NCBI RefSeq assembly: GCF_027531545.1
Contig: NZ_JAPZSC010000001.1
Location: 372,001 to 436,000, forward strand
Length of the DNA: 64,000 bases
DNA from: Silanimonas sp.
Lineage (GTDB): Bacteria > Pseudomonadota > Gammaproteobacteria > Xanthomonadales > Xanthomonadaceae
Direction of reading: 5' to 3'
The position numbers were made by a program, and so were the translations under genes. The notes under the pieces were generated by a model, which did no database searches, was not told the DNA's origin, and was given only the letters and a program-made list of their open reading frames with translations. This document shows, one piece after another, positions 1 through 9,427 of this stretch (positions are counted from its first letter, which is position 1; each line of letters opens with the position of its first letter).

Positions 1-134
1 GGGGTGTCCTCGAGCTTGATGCCGAAGACCTTCTCGCAGGCGATCTCGTACAGCGGCACCAGCGCGAACGCGGCGACGAAGCAGCCCGCGGAGACGAGGG
101 CGATGGTGCGGGCGGTGGCGGCGTTCGAACTCAT
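1..134 (-). CDS. ctaG: Cytochrome c oxidase assembly protein CtaG/Cox11, N-terminal part
   Basis: Cox11-family proteins deliver copper to the CuB site of cytochrome c oxidase subunit I and are anchored in the inner membrane. Only the first 44 or so codons are here; the rest lies beyond the window edge. The visible N-terminus has one hydrophobic segment followed by VPLYEIACEKVFGI, which matches the family's characteristic membrane segment and the PLY..FC-type stretch after it. The ATG at 134 overlaps the stop of the upstream small gene (ATGA), which supports this start and indicates translational coupling. Its place downstream of ctaC and ctaD fits the usual proteobacterial cox order. The copper-binding cysteines lie outside the window, so the call rests on the N-terminus and context. 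Confidence 0.8.
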   Translation of the reverse strand, partial: MSSNAATARTIALVSAGCFVAAFALVPLYEIACEKVFGIKLEDT

Positions 135-268
135 GCGTTGGCCTCGGCCACGACCATGAACATCGCGTAGACGTAGAGCGCCGCCGCAACCCCGCCGAGC
201 AGCCATGCCGTCCGCCGCACCGAGGTTCGGCGGGCCGGGGTGTCGTTGGGGTCGCGAGGGGCGTCCAC
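131..268 (-). CDS. Small single-pass membrane protein of the cox operon (45 aa)
   Basis: A 45-codon gene starting with GTG at 268, 18 nt after the ctaD stop. The first 20 residues are polar and arginine-rich, then come one hydrophobic helix (about residues 21-42, AWLLGGVAAALYVYAMFMVV) and a short tail. An in-frame stop five codons upstream of the GTG leaves no other good start. Proteobacterial cox operons commonly carry a tiny unnamed membrane ORF between subunit I and Cox11, and this one fits in position, size and topology. A role in oxidase assembly or stability is inferred from context only. The stop overlaps the ctaG start. Confidence 0.65.
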   Translation of the reverse strand: MDAPRDPNDTPARRTSVRRTAWLLGGVAAALYVYAMFMVVAEANA

Positions 269-286
269 GTCAGTCGCTCGTCAGGC

Positions 287-1915
287 TCAGTGCGCGACGT
301 CGCCGTGCGACAGGTCTTCGTCGCGGATGACCGGCGGCTTGGTGAAGGTGTGGTGCGGGGCCGGCGACGGCACCGTCCACTCCAGGCCACGGGCGCCTTC
401 CCACGAGCGCGCCTCGGCCTTGACGCCACCACGCGCGCACTTCCAGACGATGTAGACGAACAGCAGCTGCATGAAGCCGAAGCCGAAGCCGCCGACCGAC
501 GACCACATGTTGAAGTCGGCGAAGGCCACGTTGTAGTCCGGGATGCGGCGCGGCATGCCGGCCAGGCCCAGGAAGTGCTGCGGGAAGAACAGCAGGTTCA
601 CGAAGATCGTGCTGCCCCAGAAGTGCACCTTGCCGAGCGTCTCGTTGTACATGTAGCCGGTCCACTTCGGCAGCCAGTAGTACACGCCGGCCATGATGCC
701 GAACACGGCGCCGGTCACCAGCACGTAGTGGAAGTGGGCCACCACGAAGTAGGTGTCGTGGTACTGGTAGTCGGCCGGCACCATCGCGAGCATCAGGCCC
801 GAGAAGCCGCCGATCGTGAACATCACGACGAAACCCAGCGCGAACAGCATCGGGGTTTCGAAGGTCATCGAGCCGCGCCACATGGTGGTGACCCAGTTGA
901 ACACCTTCACGCCCGTCGGGATGGCGATCAGCATCGTGGCGTACATGAAGTACAGCTCGGCGCCGAGCGGCATGCCGACCGTGAACATGTGGTGCGCCCA
1001 GACGATGAACGACAGGAAGGCGATCGAGGCCGTGGCGTACACCATCGCCTGGTAGCCGAACAGCGGCTTGCGGGCGAAGGTCGGAATGATCTCCGACACG
1101 ATGCCGAAGGCCGGCAGGATCATGATGTAGACCTCGGGGTGCCCGAAGAACCAGAACACGTGCTGGTACAGGACCGGGTCACCGCCGCCGGCGGCATTGA
1201 AGAACGAGGTGCCGAAGAACTTGTCGGTGAGCAGCATCGTCACCGCACCGGCCAGCACCGGCATCACCGCGATCAGCAGGAACGCCGTGATCAGCCAGGT
1301 CCAGACGAAGATCGGCATCTTCAGCAGGTCCATGCCCGGGGCGCGCATGTTGAGGATCGTGGCGATGATGTTGATCGCGCCCATGATCGAGCTGATGCCC
1401 ATCAGGTGGATCGCGAAGATCGTGAACGCCACGTTCGAACCGCCCTGCAGCGACAGCGGCGGATACAGCGTCCAACCACCGGCCGGGCTGCCCGAACCGA
1501 TGCCGAAGGCCTGCAGCGCGAGCGGCATCAGCAGCAGCGCGAAGGCGAAGGGCATGATCCAGAAGGACCAGTTGTTCATGCGCGGCAGCGCCATGTCGGG
1601 CGCGCCGACCATGAGCGGGATCATCCAGTTGGCGAGGCCGACGAAGGCCGGCATCACCGCGCCGAAGATCATGACCAGCGCGTGCATCGTGGTCATCTGG
1701 TTGAAGAACGACGGGTCGACCAGCTGGAGGCCCGGCTGGAACAGCTCGGCGCGGATGACGAGCGCCATCGAGCCGCCGACCAGGAACATGACCAGCGAGA
1801 AGACCAGGTACAGCGTGCCGATGTCCTTGTGGTTCGTGGACATGAACCAGCGCTGGAAGAAGCTCTGCTGGTGGCCGTGGTCGTCGTGGTGCGTATCAGC
1901 GTGCGTATTTGCCAT
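287..1915 (-). CDS. ctaD: Cytochrome c oxidase subunit I
   Basis: Catalytic subunit of aa3-type cytochrome c oxidase: it binds heme a and the heme a3-CuB centre where oxygen is reduced, with proton pumping. The 542-residue protein has the normal length and about 12 hydrophobic segments. Visible ligands include His78 ([11 protein letters not shown]) for heme a, the CuB His259 and cross-linked Tyr263 in GHPEVY, the CuB histidine pair in WAHHMF, and the heme a3/heme a histidines in VAHFHYVL. The reading frame stays open upstream, but the true start is the ATG at 1915: it opens [11 protein letters not shown], is preceded by an AGAGAG ribosome-binding site and lies just after ctaC. It has a histidine-rich N-terminus (about residues 5-15). 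Confidence 0.97.
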   Translation of the reverse strand: MANTHADTHHDDHGHQQSFFQRWFMSTNHKDIGTLYLVFSLVMFLVGGSMALVIRAELFQPGLQLVDPSFFNQMTTMHALVMIFGAVMPAFVGLANWMIPLMVGAPDMALPRMNNWSFWIMPFAFALLLMPLALQAFGIGSGSPAGGWTLYPPLSLQGGSNVAFTIFAIHLMGISSIMGAINIIATILNMRAPGMDLLKMPIFVWTWLITAFLLIAVMPVLAGAVTMLLTDKFFGTSFFNAAGGGDPVLYQHVFWFFGHPEVYIMILPAFGIVSEIIPTFARKPLFGYQAMVYATASIAFLSFIVWAHHMFTVGMPLGAELYFMYATMLIAIPTGVKVFNWVTTMWRGSMTFETPMLFALGFVVMFTIGGFSGLMLAMVPADYQYHDTYFVVAHFHYVLVTGAVFGIMAGVYYWLPKWTGYMYNETLGKVHFWGSTIFVNLLFFPQHFLGLAGMPRRIPDYNVAFADFNMWSSVGGFGFGFMQLLFVYIVWKCARGGVKAEARSWEGARGLEWTVPSPAPHHTFTKPPVIRDEDLSHGDVAH

Positions 1916-1932
1916 GGCGGAATCTCTCTGGC

Positions 1933-2799
1933 TCAACCCTGCGGGCCGGCGGCAGCCGGAACGGCGGAAGCGGTGCGGGCGGTCTCGTCGTTCGCCGACT
2001 TCATCGCGGCGAGACGGGCCTGGAACTCGGCCTTCGGCACGGCTTCGACCACGATCGGCATGAAGCCGTGGTCCTTGCCGCACAGCTCGGCGCACTGGCC
2101 GCGGTAGATGCCCGGCTCGCGAATCTCGGTCCACTGCTCATTGACGATGCCGGGGATGGCATCGCTCTTCCAGCCGAGGGCCGGGACCCACCAAGCATGG
2201 ATGACGTCGTCAGCCGTCAGGATGAAGCGGATCTTGGTATCGGTCGGCAGCACGAGGCGGTTGTCGACGTCGAGCAGGTAGTTCGGGTTGTTCGCATCCA
2301 CCACCACGCCGCTCTGGCGGAGGCGGTCCGACTCACGGTCGAGGCGGCTGGTGAAGGTCACGCCCTCGCCCACGTACTCGTAGGTCCAGAGCCACTGCTG
2401 GCCGACGATCTTCACCGTCATCTCGTGGTCCTTCGTGTCGTAGGCCTCGATGACCTTGATGGTCGCCGGGTAGGCCATGACGACGAGGATCAGGGTCGGG
2501 ATGGCCGTCCAGACGATCTCGAGCTTCGTGCTGTGCACGAAGGTCTTGTCCGGCACCGCCCCCTTCGACTTGCGGAACTTGACGATCGAGTAGGCCATCG
2601 CGCCGAACACGACGATGCCGATGACCACGCAGATCCACAGCATGATCATGTGCATGTCGTAGGCGCGCTCGGCGGTGGCCGTGACGCCCGGCGTCATGTT
2701 CAGTTGCCACGGTTCCGCCTTCTCGGCGGCACAGGCGAACGTGGCGCTAAGGCTGGCCAGGAGGCCGGCGATCGCGTGCTGGGGTCGGAACTTCTTCAT
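1933..2799 (-). CDS. ctaC: Cytochrome c oxidase subunit II
   Basis: Subunit II receives electrons from cytochrome c at the dinuclear CuA centre and passes them to subunit I. The 288-residue protein has a signal peptide (about residues 1-24, cleaved after AFACAA-type sequence), two transmembrane helices (about 48-70 and 95-113) and a periplasmic cupredoxin domain. The CuA loop [15 protein letters not shown] supplies both cysteines, the glutamate, histidine and methionine; the fourth-strand histidine lies in [11 protein letters not shown]. There is no fused C-terminal cytochrome c domain, so this is a caa3-lacking, plain aa3 subunit II. It is the first cox gene, 15 nt after the DUF2244 gene. 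Confidence 0.97.
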   Translation of the reverse strand: MKKFRPQHAIAGLLASLSATFACAAEKAEPWQLNMTPGVTATAERAYDMHMIMLWICVVIGIVVFGAMAYSIVKFRKSKGAVPDKTFVHSTKLEIVWTAIPTLILVVMAYPATIKVIEAYDTKDHEMTVKIVGQQWLWTYEYVGEGVTFTSRLDRESDRLRQSGVVVDANNPNYLLDVDNRLVLPTDTKIRFILTADDVIHAWWVPALGWKSDAIPGIVNEQWTEIREPGIYRGQCAELCGKDHGFMPIVVEAVPKAEFQARLAAMKSANDETARTASAVPAAAGPQG

Positions 2800-2814
2800 G
2801 CCGATGACCTCACC

Positions 2815-3315
2815 TCAATGTTCGTTGGCCGGCGCACGGCCCGAGGCCGCCGCCAACATCCACCGCAGCCGCTCTGCGAGCTCGCTGCGCTCGCCGGGCG
2901 GCAGGAAACTGCCGATCTCCACCTCGCGCCCCTGCGAACCCAGCCGCAGGTGGTCCGGCGCGTCACGCACACCCTCCGTGCGCAGTCGCACCCAGTAGGG
3001 ATGCGCCTGGAACACGGCGGCGTCATCGGGCGAACGGCGCACTTCCAGCCGCTGTTCGCCCACGACGATCCGCTCGTAGCGGTCGCCCGATTGCCACACC
3101 CCGCGCAGCGCCACGGCCACGATCACCAGATCGAGCAGCGCGAACCACGGTGCGTAGGCGTTGCCCAGAGCGAACCCGTAGCCCGACACCGCCGCGACCG
3201 GCACCGAAATGAGTCCGAAGAGAACGAAAAACTGCCGCGACGTCAGGATGCGGCGAGGGCGCAGCAGCAGCTGCGCCTCGGAGCCGGGAACCGACGGCGG
3301 CAGTTCATCGATCAC
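2815..3315 (-). CDS. DUF2244 family membrane protein
   Basis: DUF2244 proteins are small, two-helix inner-membrane proteins often encoded next to cox genes; their function is not established. The protein has the family layout: a short N-terminal strand region (EAQLLLRPRRILT), two hydrophobic helices (about residues 25-45 and 50-70) and a soluble C-terminal domain ending near EIGSFLPPGER. The open frame extends to 3477, but the extra N-terminus is low-complexity. I chose GTG at 3315 (166 aa) because it gives the usual family length and because a TAAACT -10-like element lies 35 nt upstream. The start is less certain than the family call. Confidence 0.75.
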   Translation of the reverse strand: MIDELPPSVPGSEAQLLLRPRRILTSRQFFVLFGLISVPVAAVSGYGFALGNAYAPWFALLDLVIVAVALRGVWQSGDRYERIVVGEQRLEVRRSPDDAAVFQAHPYWVRLRTEGVRDAPDHLRLGSQGREVEIGSFLPPGERSELAERLRWMLAAASGRAPANEH

Positions 3316-3350
3316 GTGGGACGCGAACCGGACCTGCGACAAGGTGACGC

Positions 3351-3356
3351 AGTTTA
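3351..3356 (-). promoter_or_regulatory. Putative -10 element for the DUF2244-cox cluster
   Basis: TAAACT on the minus strand lies 35 nt before the proposed GTG start at 3315. It matches the TAnnCT hexamers found 27-35 nt before several other genes in this window. No convincing -35 hexamer is visible. Confidence 0.4.
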
Positions 3357-3509
3357 CGGCCCGGCCGTCGGGGGGGGCAAGCAAAGCCCTGTGAGTGAAG
3401 GCCCCGGGAGGCGCTACCGCGGGAATTTCCCGAGTCAAACAGCAGGGGGTTACGGGGGTTCGGGGCCGCGGGCACACTTCCGCCTTTCCTCGCCGCTGCC
3501 GGTCACCGC

Positions 3510-6500
3510 GTGAAGCCCATCCTCAGCCCAGAACTGCCCGCCGCGCCCGGTCCGGCGCGTGAACGCACCACCGCGGCCTATGCCCGCGACGAGTCGGACC
3601 ACCTGGCCGAGCTGCTGGCCGCCGCCCGCCTTCCGACCGACGTCCAGGCCCGGGTGCAGGCCACGGCCGAGGCGCTGGTGGAGCGCACCCGGGTCCGCGC
3701 CGCCGATCCGGAGCTGGTGCAGGCCTTCATGCGCCAGTACGACCTCAGCTCCGAGGAGGGCGTGCTGCTGATGTGCGTGGCCGAGGCCCTGCTGCGCATC
3801 CCCGACCAGCTGACCGCCGACAAGCTCATCCGCGACAAGCTGGGCGACGCCGCATGGGAGAAGCACCTGGGTGGCTCCTCGTCCGTCCTGGTCAACGCCT
3901 CCACCTGGGGCCTGATGCTGACCGGCCGCGTGGTGAGCCTCGCCGAGGACACCCGCCGCGACTTCGGCGGCGCCTTCCGCCGCCTGGTCGCCCGGACGGG
4001 CGAGCCGGTGATCCGGCTCGCGGTGCGCCAGGCCATGAAGATCATGGGCCACCAATTCGTGATGGGGCGCACGATCACCGAGGCCCTCGAGCGCAGCCTG
4101 AAGGGCGAGAACGCCCGCTACCGCTACAGCTTCGACATGCTGGGCGAAGGCGCCCTCACCACCAAGGACGCCGCCCGCTACTTCCAGGCCTACAAGGACG
4201 CCATTGGCGCCATCGGCGCCTCGCTGAAATCCGTCGGTGGCGCGGAAAGCGTCTTCGCGGCGCCCTCGATTTCCGTGAAGCTCTCGGCTCTGCATCCGCG
4301 CTATGAAGTGGGCAAGCGCGCCCGCGTGATGGCGGAGCTGACGCCGATGGTGCTGGAGCTGGCCCAGCACGCGAAGGCGCAGTCGATCGGCTTCACCATC
4401 GATGCCGAGGAAAGCGAGCGCCTCGAACTCTCGCTCGACGTGATCGGTACCGCCTTTGCGGACAAGAGCCTCGACGGCTGGGAGGGATACGGCCTCGCCG
4501 TGCAGGCCTACCAGAAGCGCGCCCCCTTCGTGATCGACGAGCTGGCCACGCTGGCGCGGCAGGTCGGTCGCCGGATGCCGATGCGCCTCGTGAAGGGCGC
4601 CTACTGGGATTCGGAGATCAAGAAGGCGCAGGTGGAAGGCTTCGGCGGCTACCCGGTGTTCACCCGCAAGGTGAACACGGATGTCAGCTACCTCGCCTGC
4701 GCGCGCCGCATGTTCGCGGCCACCGATGCGCTGTACCCGATGTTCGCCACGCACAACGCGCAGACCATCGCCGCGATCCACGCGATGGCGAACGAGGGCG
4801 GCACGCGCCGTGACTACGAGTACCAGCGCCTGCACGGCATGGGCGAAGACCTCTACGCCGAGGTGATCGGCGCCGACCAACTCGGCGTGCCCTGCCGCGT
4901 CTACGCCCCGGTGGGCTCGCACGAGGACCTGCTGCCCTACCTCGTGCGCCGCCTGCTCGAGAACGGCGCGAACTCCAGCTTCGTCAACCGCATCACCGAC
5001 AGCCGCGTGCGCGCCGCCGACCTCGTCGCCGACCCGGTGGCGACGGTGGAGCGCAACACCATCAAGCCGCACCCGCACATCCCGCAGCCGCGCGACCTCT
5101 TCCGCTCGCAGAACGAACCCCGGACCAATTCGATGGGCATCAACCTCGCCAACGACGCGCAGCTGCGCGACCTCGCCGCCAAGATCAACGCCGCCGTGAA
5201 GCCCTGGTCGGCCCAGCCGCTGGTGGCGGGCGCATCGGCCTTCGGCGCGACCGTGAAGGTGACCAATCCCGCCGACCGCCGCGAGGCCGTGGGCGAGTAC
5301 CTCGCCGCCTCGGAGGCCAACGTGCAGCAGGCGTTGGCGAACGGCGTGAAGGCGCAGCCCGGCTGGGACGCCCTGCCCGCCGCCAGCCGCGCGGTGATCC
5401 TCGAGAAGGCCGCCGACCTGCTGGAAGCGCGCACGCCGGAGTACATGGCGATGTGCGTCAAGGAAGCCGGCAAGAGCCTCTCGGCCTCGGTGGCCGAGGT
5501 GCGCGAGGCCGTCGACTTCCTGCGCTACTACGCGCTGCAGGCGCGCGAACTCTTCGCGCCGGTGAAGCTGCCCGGCCCGACCGGCGAGTCGAACCAGCTC
5601 ACCCTGCACGGCCGCGGCGTGTTCGTGTGCATCAGCCCGTGGAACTTCCCGCTCGCCATCTACCTCGGCCAGGTGGCCGCCGCGCTCGCGGCGGGCAACA
5701 GCGTGATCGCCAAGCCCGCCGAGCAGACGACGCTCGTCGCGTTCGCCGCAACCAAGCTGCTGCACGAAGCCGGCATCCCCGAGGACGTGCTGCAGTTCCT
5801 GCCGGGCGACGGCGCCACCGTCGGCGCCGGCCTGACCCGCGACCCGCGCGTGGCCGGCGTGGCCTTCACCGGCTCGAACGAGACGGCCTGGGCCATCAAC
5901 CGCACGCTGGCCGCGCGCAACGCCCCGATCGCTTCGCTGATCGCCGAGACCGGCGGCCAGAACGCGCTGATCGCCGACTCCTCCTCGCTGCCCGAGCAGG
6001 TGGTGAAGGACGCCGTGGCCTCGGCCTTCGATTCCGCCGGCCAGCGCTGCTCGGCGGCGCGCGTGCTGTTCGTGCAGGACGACATCGCGGACAAGGTGAT
6101 GCACATGCTCGCCGGCGCGATGGATGAACTCGTGATCGGCGACCCGGGCCTGCTCAGCACCGACGTCGGCCCGGTGATCGACGAGGACGCCAAGCGCGGC
6201 CTCGAAACGCATGCCGCGCGCATGGACAAGGAAGCCCGCCTCATCAAGATGGCGCCGCTGCCCGAGGCTGTCGCGCACGGCTGCTTCGTCGCCCCGCGCG
6301 CCTACGAACTGAAGTCGCTCTCGCAACTCGACCGCGAGGTGTTCGGCCCGATCCTGCACGTGGTGCGCTGGAAGGCCGACAACCTCGATGGCGTCATCAA
6401 CGACATCAACGGCACCGGCTTCGGCCTGACGCTGGGCATCCACTCGCGCATCGACGCGACGATCGACCACATCGCGAAGCACGTGCGCGTGGGCAACTGC

Positions 6501-6686
6501 TACGTCAACCGCAACCAGATCGGCGCGGTGGTCGGCGTGCAGCCCTTCGGCGGCGAGGGCCTCTCGGGCACCGGCCCGAAGGCTGGCGGCCCGCACTACC
6601 TCGCCAAGTTCGCCACCGAGCGCACGCTCACGGTGAACACCACGGCGGCCGGCGGCAACGCCTCGCTGCTGACGCTGGCCGAGTAA
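3510..6686 (+). CDS. putA: Bifunctional proline dehydrogenase / delta-1-pyrroline-5-carboxylate dehydrogenase
   Basis: PutA oxidises proline to P5C with FAD and then P5C/glutamate semialdehyde to glutamate with NAD+, feeding electrons to the quinone pool. The 1058-residue protein has an N-terminal PutA arm (about 1-120), a PRODH barrel (about 140-440, with RLVKGAYWDSEI and the RRLLENGANSSFVN region) and an aldehyde dehydrogenase domain (about 545-1030, with ISPWNFPLAI, AETGGQNALI and the catalytic cysteine near 847 in GQRCSAARV). It lacks the N-terminal ribbon-helix-helix DNA-binding domain of E. coli PutA (about 1320 aa), so it should not repress its own gene. It starts with GTG at 3510. Divergent from the DUF2244 gene; the short gap holds an imperfect GGGAA/TTCCC dyad at 3421-3431. 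Confidence 0.96.
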   Translation: MKPILSPELPAAPGPARERTTAAYARDESDHLAELLAAARLPTDVQARVQATAEALVERTRVRAADPELVQAFMRQYDLSSEEGVLLMCVAEALLRIPDQLTADKLIRDKLGDAAWEKHLGGSSSVLVNASTWGLMLTGRVVSLAEDTRRDFGGAFRRLVARTGEPVIRLAVRQAMKIMGHQFVMGRTITEALERSLKGENARYRYSFDMLGEGALTTKDAARYFQAYKDAIGAIGASLKSVGGAESVFAAPSISVKLSALHPRYEVGKRARVMAELTPMVLELAQHAKAQSIGFTIDAEESERLELSLDVIGTAFADKSLDGWEGYGLAVQAYQKRAPFVIDELATLARQVGRRMPMRLVKGAYWDSEIKKAQVEGFGGYPVFTRKVNTDVSYLACARRMFAATDALYPMFATHNAQTIAAIHAMANEGGTRRDYEYQRLHGMGEDLYAEVIGADQLGVPCRVYAPVGSHEDLLPYLVRRLLENGANSSFVNRITDSRVRAADLVADPVATVERNTIKPHPHIPQPRDLFRSQNEPRTNSMGINLANDAQLRDLAAKINAAVKPWSAQPLVAGASAFGATVKVTNPADRREAVGEYLAASEANVQQALANGVKAQPGWDALPAASRAVILEKAADLLEARTPEYMAMCVKEAGKSLSASVAEVREAVDFLRYYALQARELFAPVKLPGPTGESNQLTLHGRGVFVCISPWNFPLAIYLGQVAAALAAGNSVIAKPAEQTTLVAFAATKLLHEAGIPEDVLQFLPGDGATVGAGLTRDPRVAGVAFTGSNETAWAINRTLAARNAPIASLIAETGGQNALIADSSSLPEQVVKDAVASAFDSAGQRCSAARVLFVQDDIADKVMHMLAGAMDELVIGDPGLLSTDVGPVIDEDAKRGLETHAARMDKEARLIKMAPLPEAVAHGCFVAPRAYELKSLSQLDREVFGPILHVVRWKADNLDGVINDINGTGFGLTLGIHSRIDATIDHIAKHVRVGNCYVNRNQIGAVVGVQPFGGEGLSGTGPKAGGPHYLAKFATERTLTVNTTAAGGNASLLTLAE

Positions 6687-6693
6687 GCGCGCG

Positions 6694-7473
6694 ATGACGA
6701 AGCGCGGCGGAGCAAAGCACGGTGGAACACGGCGCGGGGGCGCGACAGGGCCGGCGTCCGGCTCGAGCTCTCCCACCATCCCGGCGGTCGCGGGCCAGGG
6801 GCCGCTGCGCCTGCGACGCTTCGTCGCCAACCCGGGCTTCATCGCGTTCACGCACGCGCTGATCGCGATCAACGCGGTGGCGCTCGGGGTCGAGGCCCTG
6901 CCCGGCGTCGCCGAGTCCTTCGAAGGCTTGCTGGAAGGCCTGTTCGCGGTCTCGACGGCGTGGTTCGTCATCGAGATCGCGCTGCGGATGCTCGCGCACG
7001 GCAAGCCGCTGGGCGGGTTCTTCCGCAACGGCTGGAACACCTTCGATACCGCCATCGTCGTGCTGTCGCTGCTGCCGCTGGCCGGTGGCGTCGCCATCGT
7101 GGCGCGCCTCGCCCGCCTGCTGCGGCTGCTGCGCCTCGTCTCGGGCAACGACCTGCTGCGCAGCTTCGTGGAACGCCGACTGCCGGCCGGGCTCCACCTT
7201 CTGGCGGCGGCATTCCTGCTGGTCCTGTCGATCTACGCCTTCGCGCTGGCCGGCTTCCATGTGGCCGGCGGCGTGCTCGCCGAACCCGGCGCTTGGGCCG
7301 ACCTGCCGAGCGCCCTGAGCAGCACGCTGGGCTGGAGCGTCATCGTCGCGGCACCGGCCCTGCCTGCGGAAAGCGCGGCGGGCACGGCATGGCTGGTGGC
7401 CCTCGGTGCGACGCACCTCGCCTGGCTGGTGCTGACCGTGCGCGGCCTGTTCGGCCCGGGAGCGAAGCCATGA
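6694..7473 (+). CDS. Voltage-sensor-like ion transport membrane protein
   Basis: A 259-residue membrane protein seven nt after putA. After a basic, low-complexity N-terminus (about 1-40) it shows an S1-S4-like helix set: FIAFTHALIAINAVALG, an S2-like helix, FDTAIVVLSLLPL, and the arginine ladder ARLARLLRLLRLV (about 130-142) typical of the S4 segment of the voltage-gated channel family. Two further hydrophobic segments follow, with LSSTLGWSVIVAAPAL between them where a pore helix would lie. No potassium filter (TVGYG) or clear sodium-type TLESW filter is present, so ion selectivity, or even channel activity, cannot be asserted. The stop overlaps the next start (ATGA), so the two genes are coupled. 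Confidence 0.6.
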   Translation: MTKRGGAKHGGTRRGGATGPASGSSSPTIPAVAGQGPLRLRRFVANPGFIAFTHALIAINAVALGVEALPGVAESFEGLLEGLFAVSTAWFVIEIALRMLAHGKPLGGFFRNGWNTFDTAIVVLSLLPLAGGVAIVARLARLLRLLRLVSGNDLLRSFVERRLPAGLHLLAAAFLLVLSIYAFALAGFHVAGGVLAEPGAWADLPSALSSTLGWSVIVAAPALPAESAAGTAWLVALGATHLAWLVLTVRGLFGPGAKP

Positions 7474-7901
7474 AGGCCGTGCTGATGCTCTTCGCCCTCG
7501 TGCTGCTGGCGCTCGCCGGCGTGATCGGCGTGCAGCGGGCGAACTTCGTCCGCCAGGCCGTACCCACCAGCGGCATCGTCGTCGACATCGAATCGCGCAA
7601 CGCGCGCTGCGGGCGCAAGCCGCGCCGGGCCTGCACGAAATTCACCGCGGTGGTCGAGTACACGGTCGCGAATGACACCCGCCGGATGCGCACCGGTGCG
7701 GGCCAGTCGCGCGGCCGCGACGAGCCGGAAAGCGAGGCCAGCTACGACGTCGGCGATGCGTTCGCCCTGCGCGTCCATCCGGCCACGCGCGAAGCCCTGC
7801 CCGACAGCACCATGGGCCTGTGGGGACTGCCGATCATGCTGGGCATCGGCGGCGGGTTGTTCGCGGTGTTCGGGCTGTGGGGCGTCGGCCGGCGGCGCTG
7901 A
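7470..7901 (+). CDS. DUF3592-like membrane protein
   Basis: A 143-residue protein with one N-terminal hydrophobic helix (about 2-20), a soluble middle domain with TSGIVVDIESR and a YTVAND strand, and a C-terminal helix (about 118-138). This helix-beta-domain-helix layout, with a strand region reading 'xxG.V...' after the first helix and a VGD.F.LRVHP segment near the end, resembles DUF3592 proteins, whose function is unknown. The start overlaps the stop of the preceding channel-like gene by four bases, so both are probably made together. The function in this pair is unknown. Confidence 0.5.
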   Translation: MKAVLMLFALVLLALAGVIGVQRANFVRQAVPTSGIVVDIESRNARCGRKPRRACTKFTAVVEYTVANDTRRMRTGAGQSRGRDEPESEASYDVGDAFALRVHPATREALPDSTMGLWGLPIMLGIGGGLFAVFGLWGVGRRR

Positions 7902-7908
7902 GCCCGCC

Positions 7909-9330
7909 TCATCCGCGCGGGGCGCGCACGAGGCGGTTGCGGCCCTCAGCCTTGGCCACGTAGAGCGCCGCGTCGGCGGCTTGCAGCAGCTTTTCCGGTG
8001 TATCGACGGCGGTGGGGCGGACGGCCTGCACGCCGATGCTCACCGTCAGCTGCAGCGGCACGCCCGCGGCATCCAGCATCGCCCCGGCGATGTGCTCGCG
8101 GAACGCCTGCAGCTGGGCCAAGGCCTCCTCGATGCTGCCGCCGGTGAGCAGCACCACGAATTCCTCGCCGCCGTAGCGCACCAGCAGATCGTCCTCGCGG
8201 CGGAACGCGGCGCGCAACTCGGCGGCCATGGCGCGCAGCGCGCCGTCGCCCACCGGATGGCCGTGGCGATCGTTGACGTGCTTGAAGTGGTCGATGTCGA
8301 CCATCGCGACGACCAGCGGCAGCCCGTTGCGCGCGCACAGGTGCAGGCGCGCCGGCAGCTGCTCGTCGAGGTGCATGCGGTTGCCGAGGCCGGTCAGCGC
8401 GTCGCGCCGGCTGGATTCGGCGAGCTTCGCGTTCGCGAGGCGGAGCTTGGCATTGAGCCGCCGCAGGGACACCGACCAGGCGAGCAAGGCCAACAGGCCG
8501 ACGAGGATCGGCACCGTGGTGCGCCAGAACCAGCGCGGGTCGAAGCCGGTGTCGAAGCGAACGGCGAGCCAGCGGTTGAGGATCGGCTGGCGCTCGTCGG
8601 GGCTCAGCGAAGCGACGAGGCGTTGCAAGATGCGGCCGAGCTGCGGTTCGTCGTTGCGGGTGGCGATGGCCGGGCGCGTGAAGTCGCCGGCCCAGCCGGC
8701 GATCTTCAGGTCGACGATGCCGTCGCCCTGCAAGGTATGGCCGATGCTGGCCATGTTGCCCAGCATCCCGAACAGTTCCCCGGCCTGCACCTTTTCGAAG
8801 CCCTCGCGATAGCTGTCGACCTCGACGAGGCGGATGCCCGGGTACTGATCGCGCAGCGTTTTCACCGTGGAAAAGCCGCGCATGATCCCCAGCGGCTCGT
8901 CGAGCACCTGGACGAGGTCGGTGACGTGGTGCACGTCGCCGCGGGTGACGATGACGCCGGGGATGTCGATGTAGGGGTCGGTGAAATCGAACAAGGCCTC
9001 CCGCTCCCGCGTGCGCGTGACCATGGAGAGCAGGTCGCACTCGCGGGCCTGGGCCTTGGCCATCGACTCCGCCCAGGACGCGGTCGGCACGAGGCGGAGT
9101 TCGATGCCGGCGCGGGCCGACAGCAAGGCCATGACATCCGCGCCGATGCCGACATGGCGCCCGGAGGCGTCGACGCTCTCGAGCGGCGCCCAGGCGGGAT
9201 CGACGCACAGGCGCAAAGGTCCCTTGGCGTCGAGGTAGACGCGCTCGGCCGGCTCGAGGACGAAGCGCGGGGGAGGGCCCGCGTTCGCGCCGGTCGCCAG
9301 CAACACCAGGAGGAGGGCCGCGCATCGCAT
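7909..9330 (-). CDS. Diguanylate cyclase with periplasmic solute-binding sensor domain
   Basis: Makes cyclic di-GMP from two GTP, controlled by an exported ligand-sensing domain. The order is: signal peptide (about 1-17), an SBP_bac_3 amino-acid-binding-type domain (about 20-260), one transmembrane helix (TTVPILVGLLALLAWSVSL), a short coiled linker, then a GGDEF domain (about 310-470). The catalytic motif is intact (YGGEEF), and the inhibitory I-site RxxD (REDD) sits five residues before it, so product inhibition is likely. The frame extends to an ATG at 9378; I prefer ATG 9330 because it gives a clean signal peptide, but neither has a good ribosome-binding site. The ligand cannot be predicted. 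It is divergent from the exeA-like gene. Confidence 0.9.
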   Translation of the reverse strand: MRCAALLLVLLATGANAGPPPRFVLEPAERVYLDAKGPLRLCVDPAWAPLESVDASGRHVGIGADVMALLSARAGIELRLVPTASWAESMAKAQARECDLLSMVTRTREREALFDFTDPYIDIPGVIVTRGDVHHVTDLVQVLDEPLGIMRGFSTVKTLRDQYPGIRLVEVDSYREGFEKVQAGELFGMLGNMASIGHTLQGDGIVDLKIAGWAGDFTRPAIATRNDEPQLGRILQRLVASLSPDERQPILNRWLAVRFDTGFDPRWFWRTTVPILVGLLALLAWSVSLRRLNAKLRLANAKLAESSRRDALTGLGNRMHLDEQLPARLHLCARNGLPLVVAMVDIDHFKHVNDRHGHPVGDGALRAMAAELRAAFRREDDLLVRYGGEEFVVLLTGGSIEEALAQLQAFREHIAGAMLDAAGVPLQLTVSIGVQAVRPTAVDTPEKLLQAADAALYVAKAEGRNRLVRAPRG

Positions 9331-9427
9331 CGGCCGAGTGTGCAAGAGGGCGCCCGCCCCCGCCAGCGCCCTGCGCATGGCCGGGCATCCGTGGCAGGCT
9401 TACCGCCCATCCCGGTGATTCCCTCGA

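Noticed and set aside
3370-3377. Run of eight G's upstream of putA as a possible phase-variable tract
   Set aside because: It is non-coding, not at a useful promoter spacing, and single G runs are common in such DNA.
3421-3431. GGGAATTTCCC dyad as a putA operator
   Set aside because: Short and isolated, with no regulator gene nearby; only noted under putA.
3450-7148. Very long open frames antisense to real genes, for example this 1,232-codon minus-strand frame over putA and a similar plus-strand one at 7672-11046
   Set aside because: They are arginine/alanine/histidine-rich shadow frames produced by high G+C; they have no domains and lie opposite genes with clear motifs.
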